64,000 bases of DNA from Hyphomicrobiales bacterium. GTDB taxonomy: Bacteria; Pseudomonadota; Alphaproteobacteria; Rhizobiales; Beijerinckiaceae. The position numbers and the translations under genes were made by a program. Of this stretch, positions 1 to 7,183 are shown one piece after another. The number at the start of each line of letters is the position of its first letter. The first letter of the stretch is position 1. The notes below the pieces were generated by a model that did no database searches, had not been told where the DNA came from, and was given only the letters and a program-made list of their open reading frames with translations. The stretch lies in NCBI GenBank assembly GCA_930633495.1, contig CAKNFJ010000001.1:372001-436000 (forward strand), read 5' to 3'.

Positions 1-484
1 AGCAAGGGATCGAGAGGATACGCTGCTCGTTCTCGTCAAACAGCATCAGAACGCGGCTGATTTCGGCGGCGAGCTCGAAACGGAGCTGGGACTGGGCGCC
101 GACACTGGCGACGAAATTCCGCATCGGGGTGTTGAAGAGCCGGATCTGCTTGTGCCGGTCGATGACGAAAGCCGGCTCCGCCATCAGGTCGATGATGCGT
201 TGCCAGCGCCCCTTCGCATGGGCGGGCTGCTCGGCCTGCGCTTCCCGCATGAACCACTCGATCGCCGCGACGCGCAGGCGCGCCGTCGCATTGCCGGAAT
301 CGTTGCCGATGAGCTGGGCGACATAAGTCGACAGCTTCTCCTTGCGCCGCCTGGCAATATATTCGAGCGCCTGCCAGAAGGCGTCTTCGAGCTTGAAGGC
401 GCGCCGCCGCCCCTGCACGGTCAGCAAGCGCAGGCGCGGTCCCTTGGGCGCAGAACTGTCGACGTCTTCCGTATTCGGATCCAT
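1..484 (-). CDS. Ribbon-helix-helix / PAS-like protein, partial (3' end outside window)
   Basis: The reading frame opens at an ATG at 484 and runs off the left edge without a stop, giving about 161 residues. Residues about 18-55 (RRRAFKLEDAFWQALEYIAR and onward) match the short RHH_4-type ribbon-helix-helix domain common in alphaproteobacteria, a small DNA-binding fold. Residues about 95-125 (IIDLMAEPAFVID..IRLFN) look like the start of a PAS sensor domain. The start codon overlaps the stop of the HlyD-family gene (TGATG), so the two are probably translationally coupled. The RHH assignment is fairly safe and the PAS assignment is inference. A transcriptional or signalling role tied to the secretion gene is plausible, but the missing 3' part prevents a firm call. 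Confidence 0.7.
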   Translation of the reverse strand, partial: MDPNTEDVDSSAPKGPRLRLLTVQGRRRAFKLEDAFWQALEYIARRRKEKLSTYVAQLIGNDSGNATARLRVAAIEWFMREAQAEQPAHAKGRWQRIIDLMAEPAFVIDRHKQIRLFNTPMRNFVASVGAQSQLRFELAAEISRVLMLFDENEQRILSIPC

Positions 485-1839
485 CAACGCTCGGTCAATG
501 CCTCCTGCCTGGCGCGATTGATCGGCTTGAGCAGATAGGTCAGAATCGACTTCTCGCCGGTCACGATATCCACGTCCGCAGTCATGCCCGGTATGATGGA
601 GTGCGTATTCTTGCCCATCTTCAGCGAGGTTTCGTCGCTGCGGACAAGTACGACGTAGAACGTCTCTTTCAGGTTCGAGTCGTAGACGCTGTCGGCCGAT
701 ACCTGCTCGACGACGCCGGTAAGCCCGCCATACTGATAGAAATCATAGGCCGAGACCTTGATCAGCGCCTTCTGCCCCGGGGCGATGAAGGCGATGTCGG
801 ACGGCTTGACGCGCGCCTCGATCAGCAGCTTTCCGTCCGAAGGAACGATGTCGAGCAGGCGCTCTCCGGGATTCACATAGGCGCCAACCGTGTTGACCGC
901 GAGCGCGTTCACGATGCCATCGACCGGAGAGCGGATATCGGTTCGGCGAACCCGCTCTTCCGCCCCGCGCAACGTCTCCTGCACCACGGACCATTCGGCG
1001 CGCTTGGCCGTCAGTTCGGCCAGGGCTTCGCGGCGAAACAGCGAGGTCTGCTCGGCAAGCTGCGAACTGGCCTCGCGGAGCGCCGCCTCCAGCTTGGCCG
1101 TGGTTTCCTTCGCCGCCGTCAGCTGGCCTTTCAGCTCGACCACCTGCCGCTGCGCCCTGATCAGTTCGAGCTGCGACACGAGGTTGCGGCTCGCCATCGG
1201 CTGAATGATCGAGAGCTCCTTTTCCGCCAGAGCGAGAGACTCGGTAAAGCGCTGCGTCTGCGCGGCGGTCTCGCCCAGCTCGCGCTTGCGCTGTTCGAGA
1301 CGCTCCTGAAGCCCGTCGAGACGGGCGCGGGCATTCTCCTGCCGGGCCGTCAGCAGCTTGCGCTCGTTGAGGCAGACACCAGGCGCATCAGCCTCGATGT
1401 CCTTCGGACATTCGAAGGCGGAATCCGGCCCGTTGGTCTCCGCTTCGAGACGCGCGATCTGCGCCCGCAATGCGCGCCCCTGCGCCTCCGCCTCCCCCGC
1501 CTTCGCCGCATTGGGCGTGTCGTCGAGCCGGATGAGAAGCTCGCCCTGCGTCACCCGCTGACCCTGCCGCACGAGGATTTCCCGCACGATGCCGGCCTCG
1601 GCGCTTTGAACGACCTGCGTGCGCGCCGAAGGGATGACGCGCCCGGAGCCGCGGGTAACCTCCTCGACGCGGGAAAAATTGGCCCAGACAAGGCCGGCGA
1701 CCAGAAACGCACCGATCAGCTTGATGGCCTGCGACGCCAAACGCGGCGGCCGGTCGCCCGTCCGAAAAACCTGCTTCTTCGTCTTGGCTCGAAACCCGGG
1801 GATGGATCGCAGACCGCCTTGGCCGATCATCGACGTCAC
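484..1839 (-). CDS. HlyD-family membrane fusion protein of a type I secretion system
   Basis: A 451-residue periplasmic adaptor. One N-terminal membrane helix (about residues 39-56) is followed by a lipoyl-like half motif, a long coiled coil (about 110-290, rich in E/Q/R/L), then a beta-barrel region and the family's C-terminal stretch with PGMTADVDIVTG and YLLKPI. These proteins bridge an inner-membrane ABC exporter and a TolC-type outer-membrane channel to secrete large unfolded proteins such as RTX toxins or adhesins. The frame opens with GTG at 1839; an in-frame ATG at 1830 is the alternative. It overlaps the next gene by one base. The ABC and TolC partners are not in the window. Close relatives include LapC, which fits the LapG-like protease nearby. 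Confidence 0.88.
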   Translation of the reverse strand: MTSMIGQGGLRSIPGFRAKTKKQVFRTGDRPPRLASQAIKLIGAFLVAGLVWANFSRVEEVTRGSGRVIPSARTQVVQSAEAGIVREILVRQGQRVTQGELLIRLDDTPNAAKAGEAEAQGRALRAQIARLEAETNGPDSAFECPKDIEADAPGVCLNERKLLTARQENARARLDGLQERLEQRKRELGETAAQTQRFTESLALAEKELSIIQPMASRNLVSQLELIRAQRQVVELKGQLTAAKETTAKLEAALREASSQLAEQTSLFRREALAELTAKRAEWSVVQETLRGAEERVRRTDIRSPVDGIVNALAVNTVGAYVNPGERLLDIVPSDGKLLIEARVKPSDIAFIAPGQKALIKVSAYDFYQYGGLTGVVEQVSADSVYDSNLKETFYVVLVRSDETSLKMGKNTHSIIPGMTADVDIVTGEKSILTYLLKPINRARQEALTER

Positions 1840-2025
1840 GAAATTGGCACTCCCGCTCGCTAAGAGCCGCCGAGCATACTAAGCTACCGCAACTACCATA
1901 AAGGTTCCGGCAAGACGAGCAATTCGATCATCGACATCGAAATTTAACGTAAACATCTTCCTATTGTGCAAATTTAAGAGATATTGCAGGGAATTGGCTA
2001 GGTGTCCTGATGTTTATAGGAGCAA
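1840..2025. promoter_or_regulatory. Divergent intergenic region, AT-richer
   Basis: This 186-base gap separates the leftward HlyD gene from the rightward GGDEF gene. It is visibly AT-richer than its surroundings around 1925-1990, so it probably carries both promoters. I could not place a convincing -35/-10 pair. Confidence 0.4.
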
Positions 2026-2871
2026 ATGGAACCCGATTCGAGAGACATGATGGCTACCTCTCCCAACAAGACCCCCAAAGTCTCCGCACAGGAGGGAATG
2101 GCAGGCCTCAAGATCTGGGGCGGAGCGTTCGCGGGATGCGCAGCGGCCATCGCCCTCGCCTATGGCGCGGCGCCGGTCCTGGACATATCCCTGCCGACCT
2201 GGCTGCTCGCCGGGCTGACGGTCGCCGCGGCCCTCACGCTGGCGGGTACGATGCGAGCCGTTTTCAAGACGCTCGGACGCGTCGACGCACCGGCCGCGAC
2301 CGCCGAGCGGCCTGAGGCCGACCAGCGCGAGGGCGCAAGCCGCACCGACGAAAACAGGAGGGGGCAGGAAGAGGCCGGCAAGTCCCGTCTCGACATCGAA
2401 CGCTTGCAGGACATCGACCCGGTGACCGGCCTCGGGAACCGGCGCGCGCTGCAGGTCAGGACGATGCAGGAGTTCAACCGAGCGGATCGCGAGGGAACGC
2501 CTCTCTCCCTGCTGCTCCTCGAGGTCGAGGGCTACGACGCGCTGGCCGCCTCCTGGAAGGCGGACGTGGCCGAAGCCCTGCAACTGCATATCGCCGACAC
2601 GCTCAAGAGCTTCGTCAGGCCCTATGATGTCGTCGCGCGCGTCTCTCCTTCGGAGTTCGGCGTTCTCCTGCTCGGCGCCGCCGGGCCGACAGCCGCCAGC
2701 ATCGCGCGGCGCCTCAAGAGTGCCGTGATGGCGCAGCCCCCGCTGCTGCTGGGAGGCGACATGCCCGATATCCGCATCTTCGCGGTCGAGCGGCAGCTGA
2801 AGGAAGCCAGCTTCGATGAAGTTCTGACCCGCGCCCGCAGCACGCCGATCTCCGACCGGGAACTCATCTGA
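2026..2871 (+). CDS. Membrane protein with degenerate GGDEF domain
   Basis: A 281-residue protein. Two predicted membrane helices (about 29-49 and 56-78) precede a charged linker (85-125) and a GGDEF-type domain starting at DPVTGLGNRR (131-140). The signature loop reads SPSEF (207-211) instead of GGDEF, and the metal-binding region reads LEVEGYD where active enzymes have D-x-D. It is therefore unlikely to make c-di-GMP and more likely acts as a receptor or scaffold. A start at 2026 has AGGAG three bases upstream, which is close; ATGs at 2047 and 2050 are alternatives. The gene is followed by a strong hairpin terminator. Its neighbours (type I secretion adaptor, LapG-like protease) suggest a role in c-di-GMP-controlled adhesion. 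Confidence 0.8.
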   Translation: MEPDSRDMMATSPNKTPKVSAQEGMAGLKIWGGAFAGCAAAIALAYGAAPVLDISLPTWLLAGLTVAAALTLAGTMRAVFKTLGRVDAPAATAERPEADQREGASRTDENRRGQEEAGKSRLDIERLQDIDPVTGLGNRRALQVRTMQEFNRADREGTPLSLLLLEVEGYDALAASWKADVAEALQLHIADTLKSFVRPYDVVARVSPSEFGVLLLGAAGPTAASIARRLKSAVMAQPPLLLGGDMPDIRIFAVERQLKEASFDEVLTRARSTPISDRELI

Positions 2872-2910
2872 GGCACGCGATCCGGCTGGATCGCCAACAC
2901 ATCAGCGAGA

Positions 2911-2955
2911 CGAAGAAGGCCGCGATGCAGATTGCCTGCGTCGCGGCCTTCTTCG
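2911..2955 (+). terminator. Rho-independent terminator after the GGDEF gene
   Basis: A 20-base inverted repeat with one mismatch (left arm CGAAGAAGGCCGCGATGCAG, right arm CTGCGTCGCGGCCTTCTTCG) surrounds a five-base loop ATTGC. It starts 39 bases after the stop and is followed by a short T-rich run (TCTTGT). The long symmetrical stem could work in both directions. Confidence 0.75.
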
Positions 2956-3385
2956 TCTTGTCGATCCCTGATCACAGGCTTCGAAACCCGCTCGCTCAGA
3001 TGAGGGTTACGCCGGCGGCCGCGCTCTCCGAGCGATCGGATAGCCCCACCATCCTTGCGAAGAGCGTGAACTCCGAAGCAATTCACGGAAACGGCGAGCT
3101 CCGTAACCTCTGAATTGCCTCGCTGACGCTCACAACGACGCTAGATTAAACGGGAGGGCCGCCGGTCTGGCCAGCCCAGAATGATGTCGCACCAAACGCG
3201 ACACCGCCACTGCGGAAGCCCTCGATAACTTCGACGAGCAACCGAAACGGAGCCGGCGCTGCCGCGACTGCTCTTGGGCCTTAACGCCTGCCTGTCCGTG
3301 CCGAAGCAACCGGACAAGGGGAGCGGCCGCGAACACGGCTGCACACACCTCTGATCCCGTGGGAAATGAGCTGAGAATTCCGCGT
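2956..3385. other. Non-coding stretch, nothing recognised
   Basis: About 430 bases without a supportable gene. Short open frames exist on both strands (for example 3130-3405 on the minus strand) but show no recognisable family and no good ribosome binding site. The stretch could be decayed coding DNA, but I see no family to name. Confidence 0.4.
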
Positions 3386-3507
3386 GCCCTTATCCTGAAG
3401 GTCACTCCTTCAGAGGCTGGCGTGTCGAAGGGAGTTTTTTGGCGGCTCCAGAACCACCTGGGATCACTCTTGGAGATGCCGCTAACGCGGCTCCTTCGGA
3501 TAAGGGC
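3386..3507. repeat. Folded intergenic element bounded by a 15-bp inverted repeat
   Basis: The outer arms are GCCCTTATCC(T)GAAGG at 3386-3401 and CCTTCGGATAAGGGC at 3493-3507, pairing over 15 bp with one bulged T. Inside are three smaller stems: CTGAAGG/CCTTCAG (3395-3413), CTCCA/TGGAG with a nested CCAG/CTGG, and GCCGC/GCGGC around TAAC (3478-3491). ACTCCTTC (3404-3411) can alternatively pair with GAAGGGAGT (3427-3435), which is followed by six Ts (3435-3440), so a terminator-like form competes with the first hairpin. It could be a MITE-like element, an IS remnant or a structured RNA. I do not recognise a known family. Confidence 0.5.
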
Positions 3508-3701
3508 TCTGACTTGGAAAGCGGGCTGCGATCAGGGCGGCATCAGCGAGAGGAAGCGATGCGTACCGATCCACCGGCACGGACCGCGTCAAATTGGGTA
3601 GCCGGCCCAATCGACACCCAAGCGCGATATTTGGAGGAGAACGGTAATCAGACGGAACGGCAGCAACGTTGAGAGGTCAAAGCGACCGAAGAAATCCGAT
3701 C
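3508..3701. other. Non-coding tail, nothing recognised
   Basis: A 194-base stretch between the folded element and the 3' end of the LapG-like gene. A weak rightward frame (3439-3672) crosses it, but there is no recognisable product. I see no terminator for the minus-strand protease gene here. Confidence 0.35.
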
Positions 3702-4661
3702 TCAGATCGCCTTCTTCCTGTTGCCGTGAATGAAGGTGCTGTTCTCGACGAAGGACAACAGGGGGAGATATTCCTTCACCTGATTGTCGTCCCTCACGAC
3801 CGCGGCGATGTTGTCCAGAACGAGCTGGTGGTTCTTAGTGTTGACCACGAGCACGGCGTGGTCCTGCCCAGTGGCCGGAATCTTCACGAGCTGCAGCCGG
3901 ATCTGCGAACGCTCGAAACCGGCAGCGAGCAGCATCCACATTTTCAGGATGGCGTAGCCCTTACAGTCGCCGGTGCCGCGCTGCAGGATCTCCGATGCCG
4001 ACGCCCAGTAATCCGGGACGCCATAGGTGTCGGAATCGGTGCGATACTTCAGCCAGGAATTGACCGCCGCATTGATGGAACGGACGGCCTCCTGCTCGTC
4101 CTGCCGCTGCGCGACCGCGACGGCTTCGACGAGGCGCTGGCGCAGCTTCGACGTGCAGGCGGCCCGCGCCGCGCGGCACTCCTCGCCGAAATAGGAATCG
4201 GCGCGCTCATCGAGCGCCGCCCGCCAGCGCTGCGTCAGGGGCGCGTTCGAGATGGCCAGCGCGACCGAGCCCAGAACCTCCCCGCGCAGCGGCGGAGCAA
4301 CGCGGTCCGGCCGGCCCGTCTGAGAACCGGAAGGCTTGCCGAGCGTCTTCCAGTATTCGGCGACCCAGGGAAAGGTGCCGTCCCAGCTCAGCGCGGAAGG
4401 CTGCGCCGCCGGACGATAGGCAACGGTGTCGACCGCTCCCGCGAAGGACGACGACCGGGCAGCCAGCCCGAGGATGTCGGACCCGCCGGACGATGCGACG
4501 ACGAAGAAGGGGACGGAAGCGTTCGCGGCCTGAAGATTGCGATCTGCCTGATCCGGCGCGATGCTGGCCGTTGCAGGCGAACAGGCGACGCCCAAGGCGA
4601 TCGGCAAGATCGCCAAGCAGCTCGCGATAAGATTCTTCAGGGGTCGTCCCGACCAAGACAT
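3702..4661 (-). CDS. LapG-like transglutaminase-fold cysteine protease (BTLCP family)
   Basis: A 319-residue exported protein. It has an N-terminal signal peptide (about 1-33, cleavage near ATAS) and a C-terminal transglutaminase-like catalytic domain. The triad is visible as Cys233 in GTGDCKGYAILKMW, His268 in QDHAVLVV and Asp283 in LVLDN. Bacterial members such as LapG cut the N-terminus of giant outer-membrane adhesins and are held in check by a c-di-GMP receptor (LapD). The start at 4661 is preferred because AGGAGG lies seven bases upstream; the ATG at 4667 would leave only one base. The upstream region is AT-rich. The nearby HlyD protein and degenerate GGDEF protein fit a Lap-type system, but the target adhesin is not in the window. 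Confidence 0.85.
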   Translation of the reverse strand: MSWSGRPLKNLIASCLAILPIALGVACSPATASIAPDQADRNLQAANASVPFFVVASSGGSDILGLAARSSSFAGAVDTVAYRPAAQPSALSWDGTFPWVAEYWKTLGKPSGSQTGRPDRVAPPLRGEVLGSVALAISNAPLTQRWRAALDERADSYFGEECRAARAACTSKLRQRLVEAVAVAQRQDEQEAVRSINAAVNSWLKYRTDSDTYGVPDYWASASEILQRGTGDCKGYAILKMWMLLAAGFERSQIRLQLVKIPATGQDHAVLVVNTKNHQLVLDNIAAVVRDDNQVKEYLPLLSFVENSTFIHGNRKKAI

Positions 4662-5053
4662 CCGCATCCCTCCTGGACACGGAGGGGACGATGCGTCGGA
4701 GAACTACTATACCCGCTAAAGTCGACTTCTAAAAATTTATCGTCACGCCAAGAAAATGCGCTTATTTAATACAGAAATACTTTAATATACTCAGTTTTAT
4801 TAAAATTTACCCGAAATATCGACGGAAATTGAGCGGCTTTACGACAGACCGACACGCCTGCGATTGCGGGCCTGCCCGGTAGCCCCCCCTGTCGATCCCT
4901 GGTCCGGCGAGCGACCATGCTCCTCGCCATGCGACACGCGCGTCCGCTTGAGCCTAGCACATCGGCCGCGATGGCTCCTTGACGTGGCGCAAACAGGCTG
5001 CTTCATTCTTATAAAGCATCAAGATCAAAAGTTGATGCATGAAAGGGATCATC
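4662..5053. promoter_or_regulatory. AT-rich divergent intergenic region
   Basis: About 390 bases between the LapG-like gene (leftward) and the CMD gene (rightward). The part at 4725-4835 is strikingly AT-rich for this genome and probably holds the protease promoter. On the right side, GCATCAA (5016-5022) and TTGATGC (5032-5038) form a perfect 7-bp inverted repeat spaced by nine bases. It ends 15 bases before the CMD start, a good position for a regulator site, possibly for the LysR protein encoded downstream. No gene is supportable here. Confidence 0.45.
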
Positions 5054-5533
5054 ATGACTTCACCCGCTGGCCCGGGGACGTCTCCCTGGCTCGACGCCCC
5101 CGCCGCCATCGCGGCGCGCACCCGCTCCGGCATCGTCGAGATGAGCCGTCAGGCCGAAGCCGCGGTGACGGCGCCGCGCGATCCCGGCGGCTTTCCCTCC
5201 CCCTGGCGCCTTGCTGTTTCGGCACGGATCGCCCGAATGAACGATCTGCCGAATCTGGTCGATCATTATCTCGCTTCGGTCTCCGAGCCGGCCTTGCGTG
5301 CCCTCGCGGACCCGGCCGAAGCCGGCCGCGACGAGCGGGAAAAAACCGTTCTGGCCTTCATGGACAAGGTCGCGCGCGAGACGCGTGCCGTCGCCGCCGA
5401 GGACATCGCGGCGCTCAAGGCGGCCGGCGTCACCGAGGCCGACATCGTGCGGCTCTGCGAACTCAACGCCTTCATGAGCTATCAGTGCCGCGTCTTCGCC
5501 GGCCTCGCCGTGCTGAAGGGAGACGCCGCATGA
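5054..5533 (+). CDS. CMD-domain protein (AhpD-like fold), lacking the CxxC motif
   Basis: A 159-residue helical protein of the carboxymuconolactone decarboxylase/AhpD superfamily, similar to the Avi_7170-type CMD proteins found next to a second AhpD-like protein and a peptide-type ABC transporter. The usual redox CxxC is missing: the equivalent segment reads MSYQCRVFAGL. It may be a structural partner or a non-redox enzyme. The start at 5054 is chosen because AAGGGA sits five bases upstream; an in-frame ATG at 5039 is possible. Its stop overlaps the next start (ATGA), implying co-translation. The substrate is unknown. Confidence 0.72.
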   Translation: MTSPAGPGTSPWLDAPAAIAARTRSGIVEMSRQAEAAVTAPRDPGGFPSPWRLAVSARIARMNDLPNLVDHYLASVSEPALRALADPAEAGRDEREKTVLAFMDKVARETRAVAAEDIAALKAAGVTEADIVRLCELNAFMSYQCRVFAGLAVLKGDAA

Positions 5534-6111
5534 ACCGGGTCGTGCATCGCTTCACGCGCAATGTGCCTGAGTGGCAGCCGCGGGTGACGCCCGTCGATCT
5601 CGCCAAGGCGAGCCCCGAGCAGCTCGACGCGCTCAAGATCACGCCGTCGAACACCAAGGTTTCGGATTATGTGCTGGTGCTGGCGCATGACCCCGAGACG
5701 CTGGCGGTACGCTCGCCGCTGTTCAACGGGATCATGTACGATCCCGGCGGGTTGAGCCGGGCCGAGCGCGAACTCGGGGCGATCGGCGCCTCGGTCGTCA
5801 ATCGCTGCATCTATTGCGCCGCCGTGCATGCGGCGCGCCATGCGCAGCTCAGCAAGGACACCGCCGTCACCGACGAACTGTTCGCCAATGGCGAAAAGGC
5901 CAAGCTGGGCCCGCGCGACCAGGCGATCTTCGACTTCTCGGTCAAGCTCTCGCAGTCGCCGCCGGCCGTGACGGAAGCGGATGCCCGCCAACTGCGCGAA
6001 GCCGGCCTGAGCGAGGCGGAAATCGTCGACCTCATCCTGTCCACGGCATTGTTCGGCTGGGCCAACCGGCTGATGCATGTGCTCGGCGATCCCGTCCGCG
6101 CCGACGGCTAG
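5530..6111 (+). CDS. Peroxidase-related AhpD-like protein
   Basis: A 193-residue AhpD/CMD-fold protein with the redox motif C93-IY-C96 followed by H100 (CIYCAAVHAA), the arrangement used by alkylhydroperoxidase AhpD. It resembles the Avi_7169-type 'alkylhydroperoxidase domain' family. It starts inside the stop of the preceding CMD gene, so the two probably form a complex or act in sequence. The chemistry could be peroxide removal linked to the downstream flavin monooxygenase, but this is inference. A repeat element begins immediately after the stop. Confidence 0.82.
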   Translation: MNRVVHRFTRNVPEWQPRVTPVDLAKASPEQLDALKITPSNTKVSDYVLVLAHDPETLAVRSPLFNGIMYDPGGLSRAERELGAIGASVVNRCIYCAAVHAARHAQLSKDTAVTDELFANGEKAKLGPRDQAIFDFSVKLSQSPPAVTEADARQLREAGLSEAEIVDLILSTALFGWANRLMHVLGDPVRADG

Positions 6112-6212
6112 AGTATTTTCGAGCGAAGTGGGCGCCGGTTCGCGTGAAGAAAATGCGACAAAACAAGATGATGGAGCAATTCCACGGCTCAAAGAAGCGT
6201 GGAATTGCTCCA
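6112..6212. repeat. REP-like extragenic palindromic element
   Basis: A mosaic palindrome of the kind dispersed through many Hyphomicrobiales genomes. The left half carries ATTTTC..GAGCGAA and TTCGCG..GAAAAT as imperfect arms (about 6114-6160). The right half is a perfect 15-bp stem, TGGAGCAATTCCACG (6172-6186) and CGTGGAATTGCTCCA (6198-6212), with an 11-base loop. The stem ends two bases before the LysR start codon and fills the position where a ribosome binding site would be. Family membership is from memory of similar sequences, not from a search. Confidence 0.7.
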
Positions 6213-6214
6213 AG

Positions 6215-7183
6215 ATGAGCCGCCTCAAGATCCTGGAAGCCTATCTGCAGGTCGCCTCGCTCGGCAGCGTCACCGCGGCGGCCAAGCATCTGGGCGTGTC
6301 GCAGCCTTCCGTCAGCCGCATGATCCAGGAACTGGAGCGCGACCTCGGCCAGCCGCTGTTCGAGCGCGCCGGCCAGCGGCTGGTGCTGACGCCGAAGGGC
6401 ATGGTTCTGCGCGACGACGTCGAGCGCGCGCTGGCCGGCTTCGTGAATCTGTGGGAGCGCGCCCGCGAGGTCGTGGGCGAGGCGGAGCCGCCGATCCGGA
6501 TCTCGTCAGTCTCCGCCCTGGCCTTCGGCCTGCTGACTGATGCCTGGAAGGCGGCCGGCAGTGGCAGCGAGGCACCGAGGCTGGCGATCGAGGTCGAGAA
6601 TCCCGACCGCGTGCAGAAGGCGGTGATGTCCGGCAATGCGCAGATCGGCGCGACCAGCGCTCCCCTGCTGCATCGCGACCTCACGGTCGAATGGCTCGGC
6701 ACCGCGCCCTGCGTCCTGGCCGTGCCGGAGGACGACCCTCTCGCCCGTGACGAAGGGCCGATCGATTTGCGGGCGCTGTCCGGGCGCAATCTGATCGGCA
6801 TGTCCTTGCGCCGGGGCGTGCCGGCCCGCATCCGCGCCGCCCTCAATGCGGCCGGCGTCGATGTCCGCGTCAAGATCCGCACGACCTCGACGATGAACGT
6901 GCTGTCCTTCATCAGGGCCGGCGCCGGCGTCGCCGTCGTCGAGCCCTTGACCCTGACGGGCAACCCCACGCCCGGCATCCGCATCCTGCCGCTGGCGACG
7001 CCGATTCCCTACTGCTTCGGCGCGGTGACGGCGCGCGGCGTCGCGATTCCCGACCGGGCCCGCGAGCTGATCGCCGCCATGAGGACGGTCGCGCAGGAGC
7101 GGCTCGACGACTTCACCCTGGTTCCCCCCGAGGAGCACCACGATCTCCTCGCCTCGCTCACCGAACAGGAGACGCGGCTGTGA
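6215..7183 (+). CDS. LysR-family transcriptional regulator
   Basis: A 322-residue regulator. The winged helix-turn-helix is at residues about 1-60 (LGSVTAAAKHLGVSQPSVSR, then LFERAGQRLVLTPKG), followed by the two-lobed LysR effector-binding domain. The ATG at 6215 fits the family's usual N-terminus, although it lacks a Shine-Dalgarno and directly follows a 15-bp hairpin. Its stop overlaps the next gene (GTGA at 7180-7183). LysR proteins usually control adjacent catabolic genes in response to a pathway metabolite, so it likely governs the flavin monooxygenase and importer downstream, and perhaps the CMD pair upstream. Confidence 0.9.
   Translation: MSRLKILEAYLQVASLGSVTAAAKHLGVSQPSVSRMIQELERDLGQPLFERAGQRLVLTPKGMVLRDDVERALAGFVNLWERAREVVGEAEPPIRISSVSALAFGLLTDAWKAAGSGSEAPRLAIEVENPDRVQKAVMSGNAQIGATSAPLLHRDLTVEWLGTAPCVLAVPEDDPLARDEGPIDLRALSGRNLIGMSLRRGVPARIRAALNAAGVDVRVKIRTTSTMNVLSFIRAGAGVAVVEPLTLTGNPTPGIRILPLATPIPYCFGAVTARGVAIPDRARELIAAMRTVAQERLDDFTLVPPEEHHDLLASLTEQETRL

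Noticed and set aside
3130..3672. Short frames in the 2956-3701 gap (3130-3405 minus, 3359-3601 and 3439-3672 plus)
   Set aside because: No family resemblance, weak or missing ribosome binding sites, and overlap with the folded element.
4766..4960. 64-codon leftward frame in the AT-rich gap
   Set aside because: Arg-rich first half followed by AT-rich random sequence; no start signal; more likely promoter DNA.
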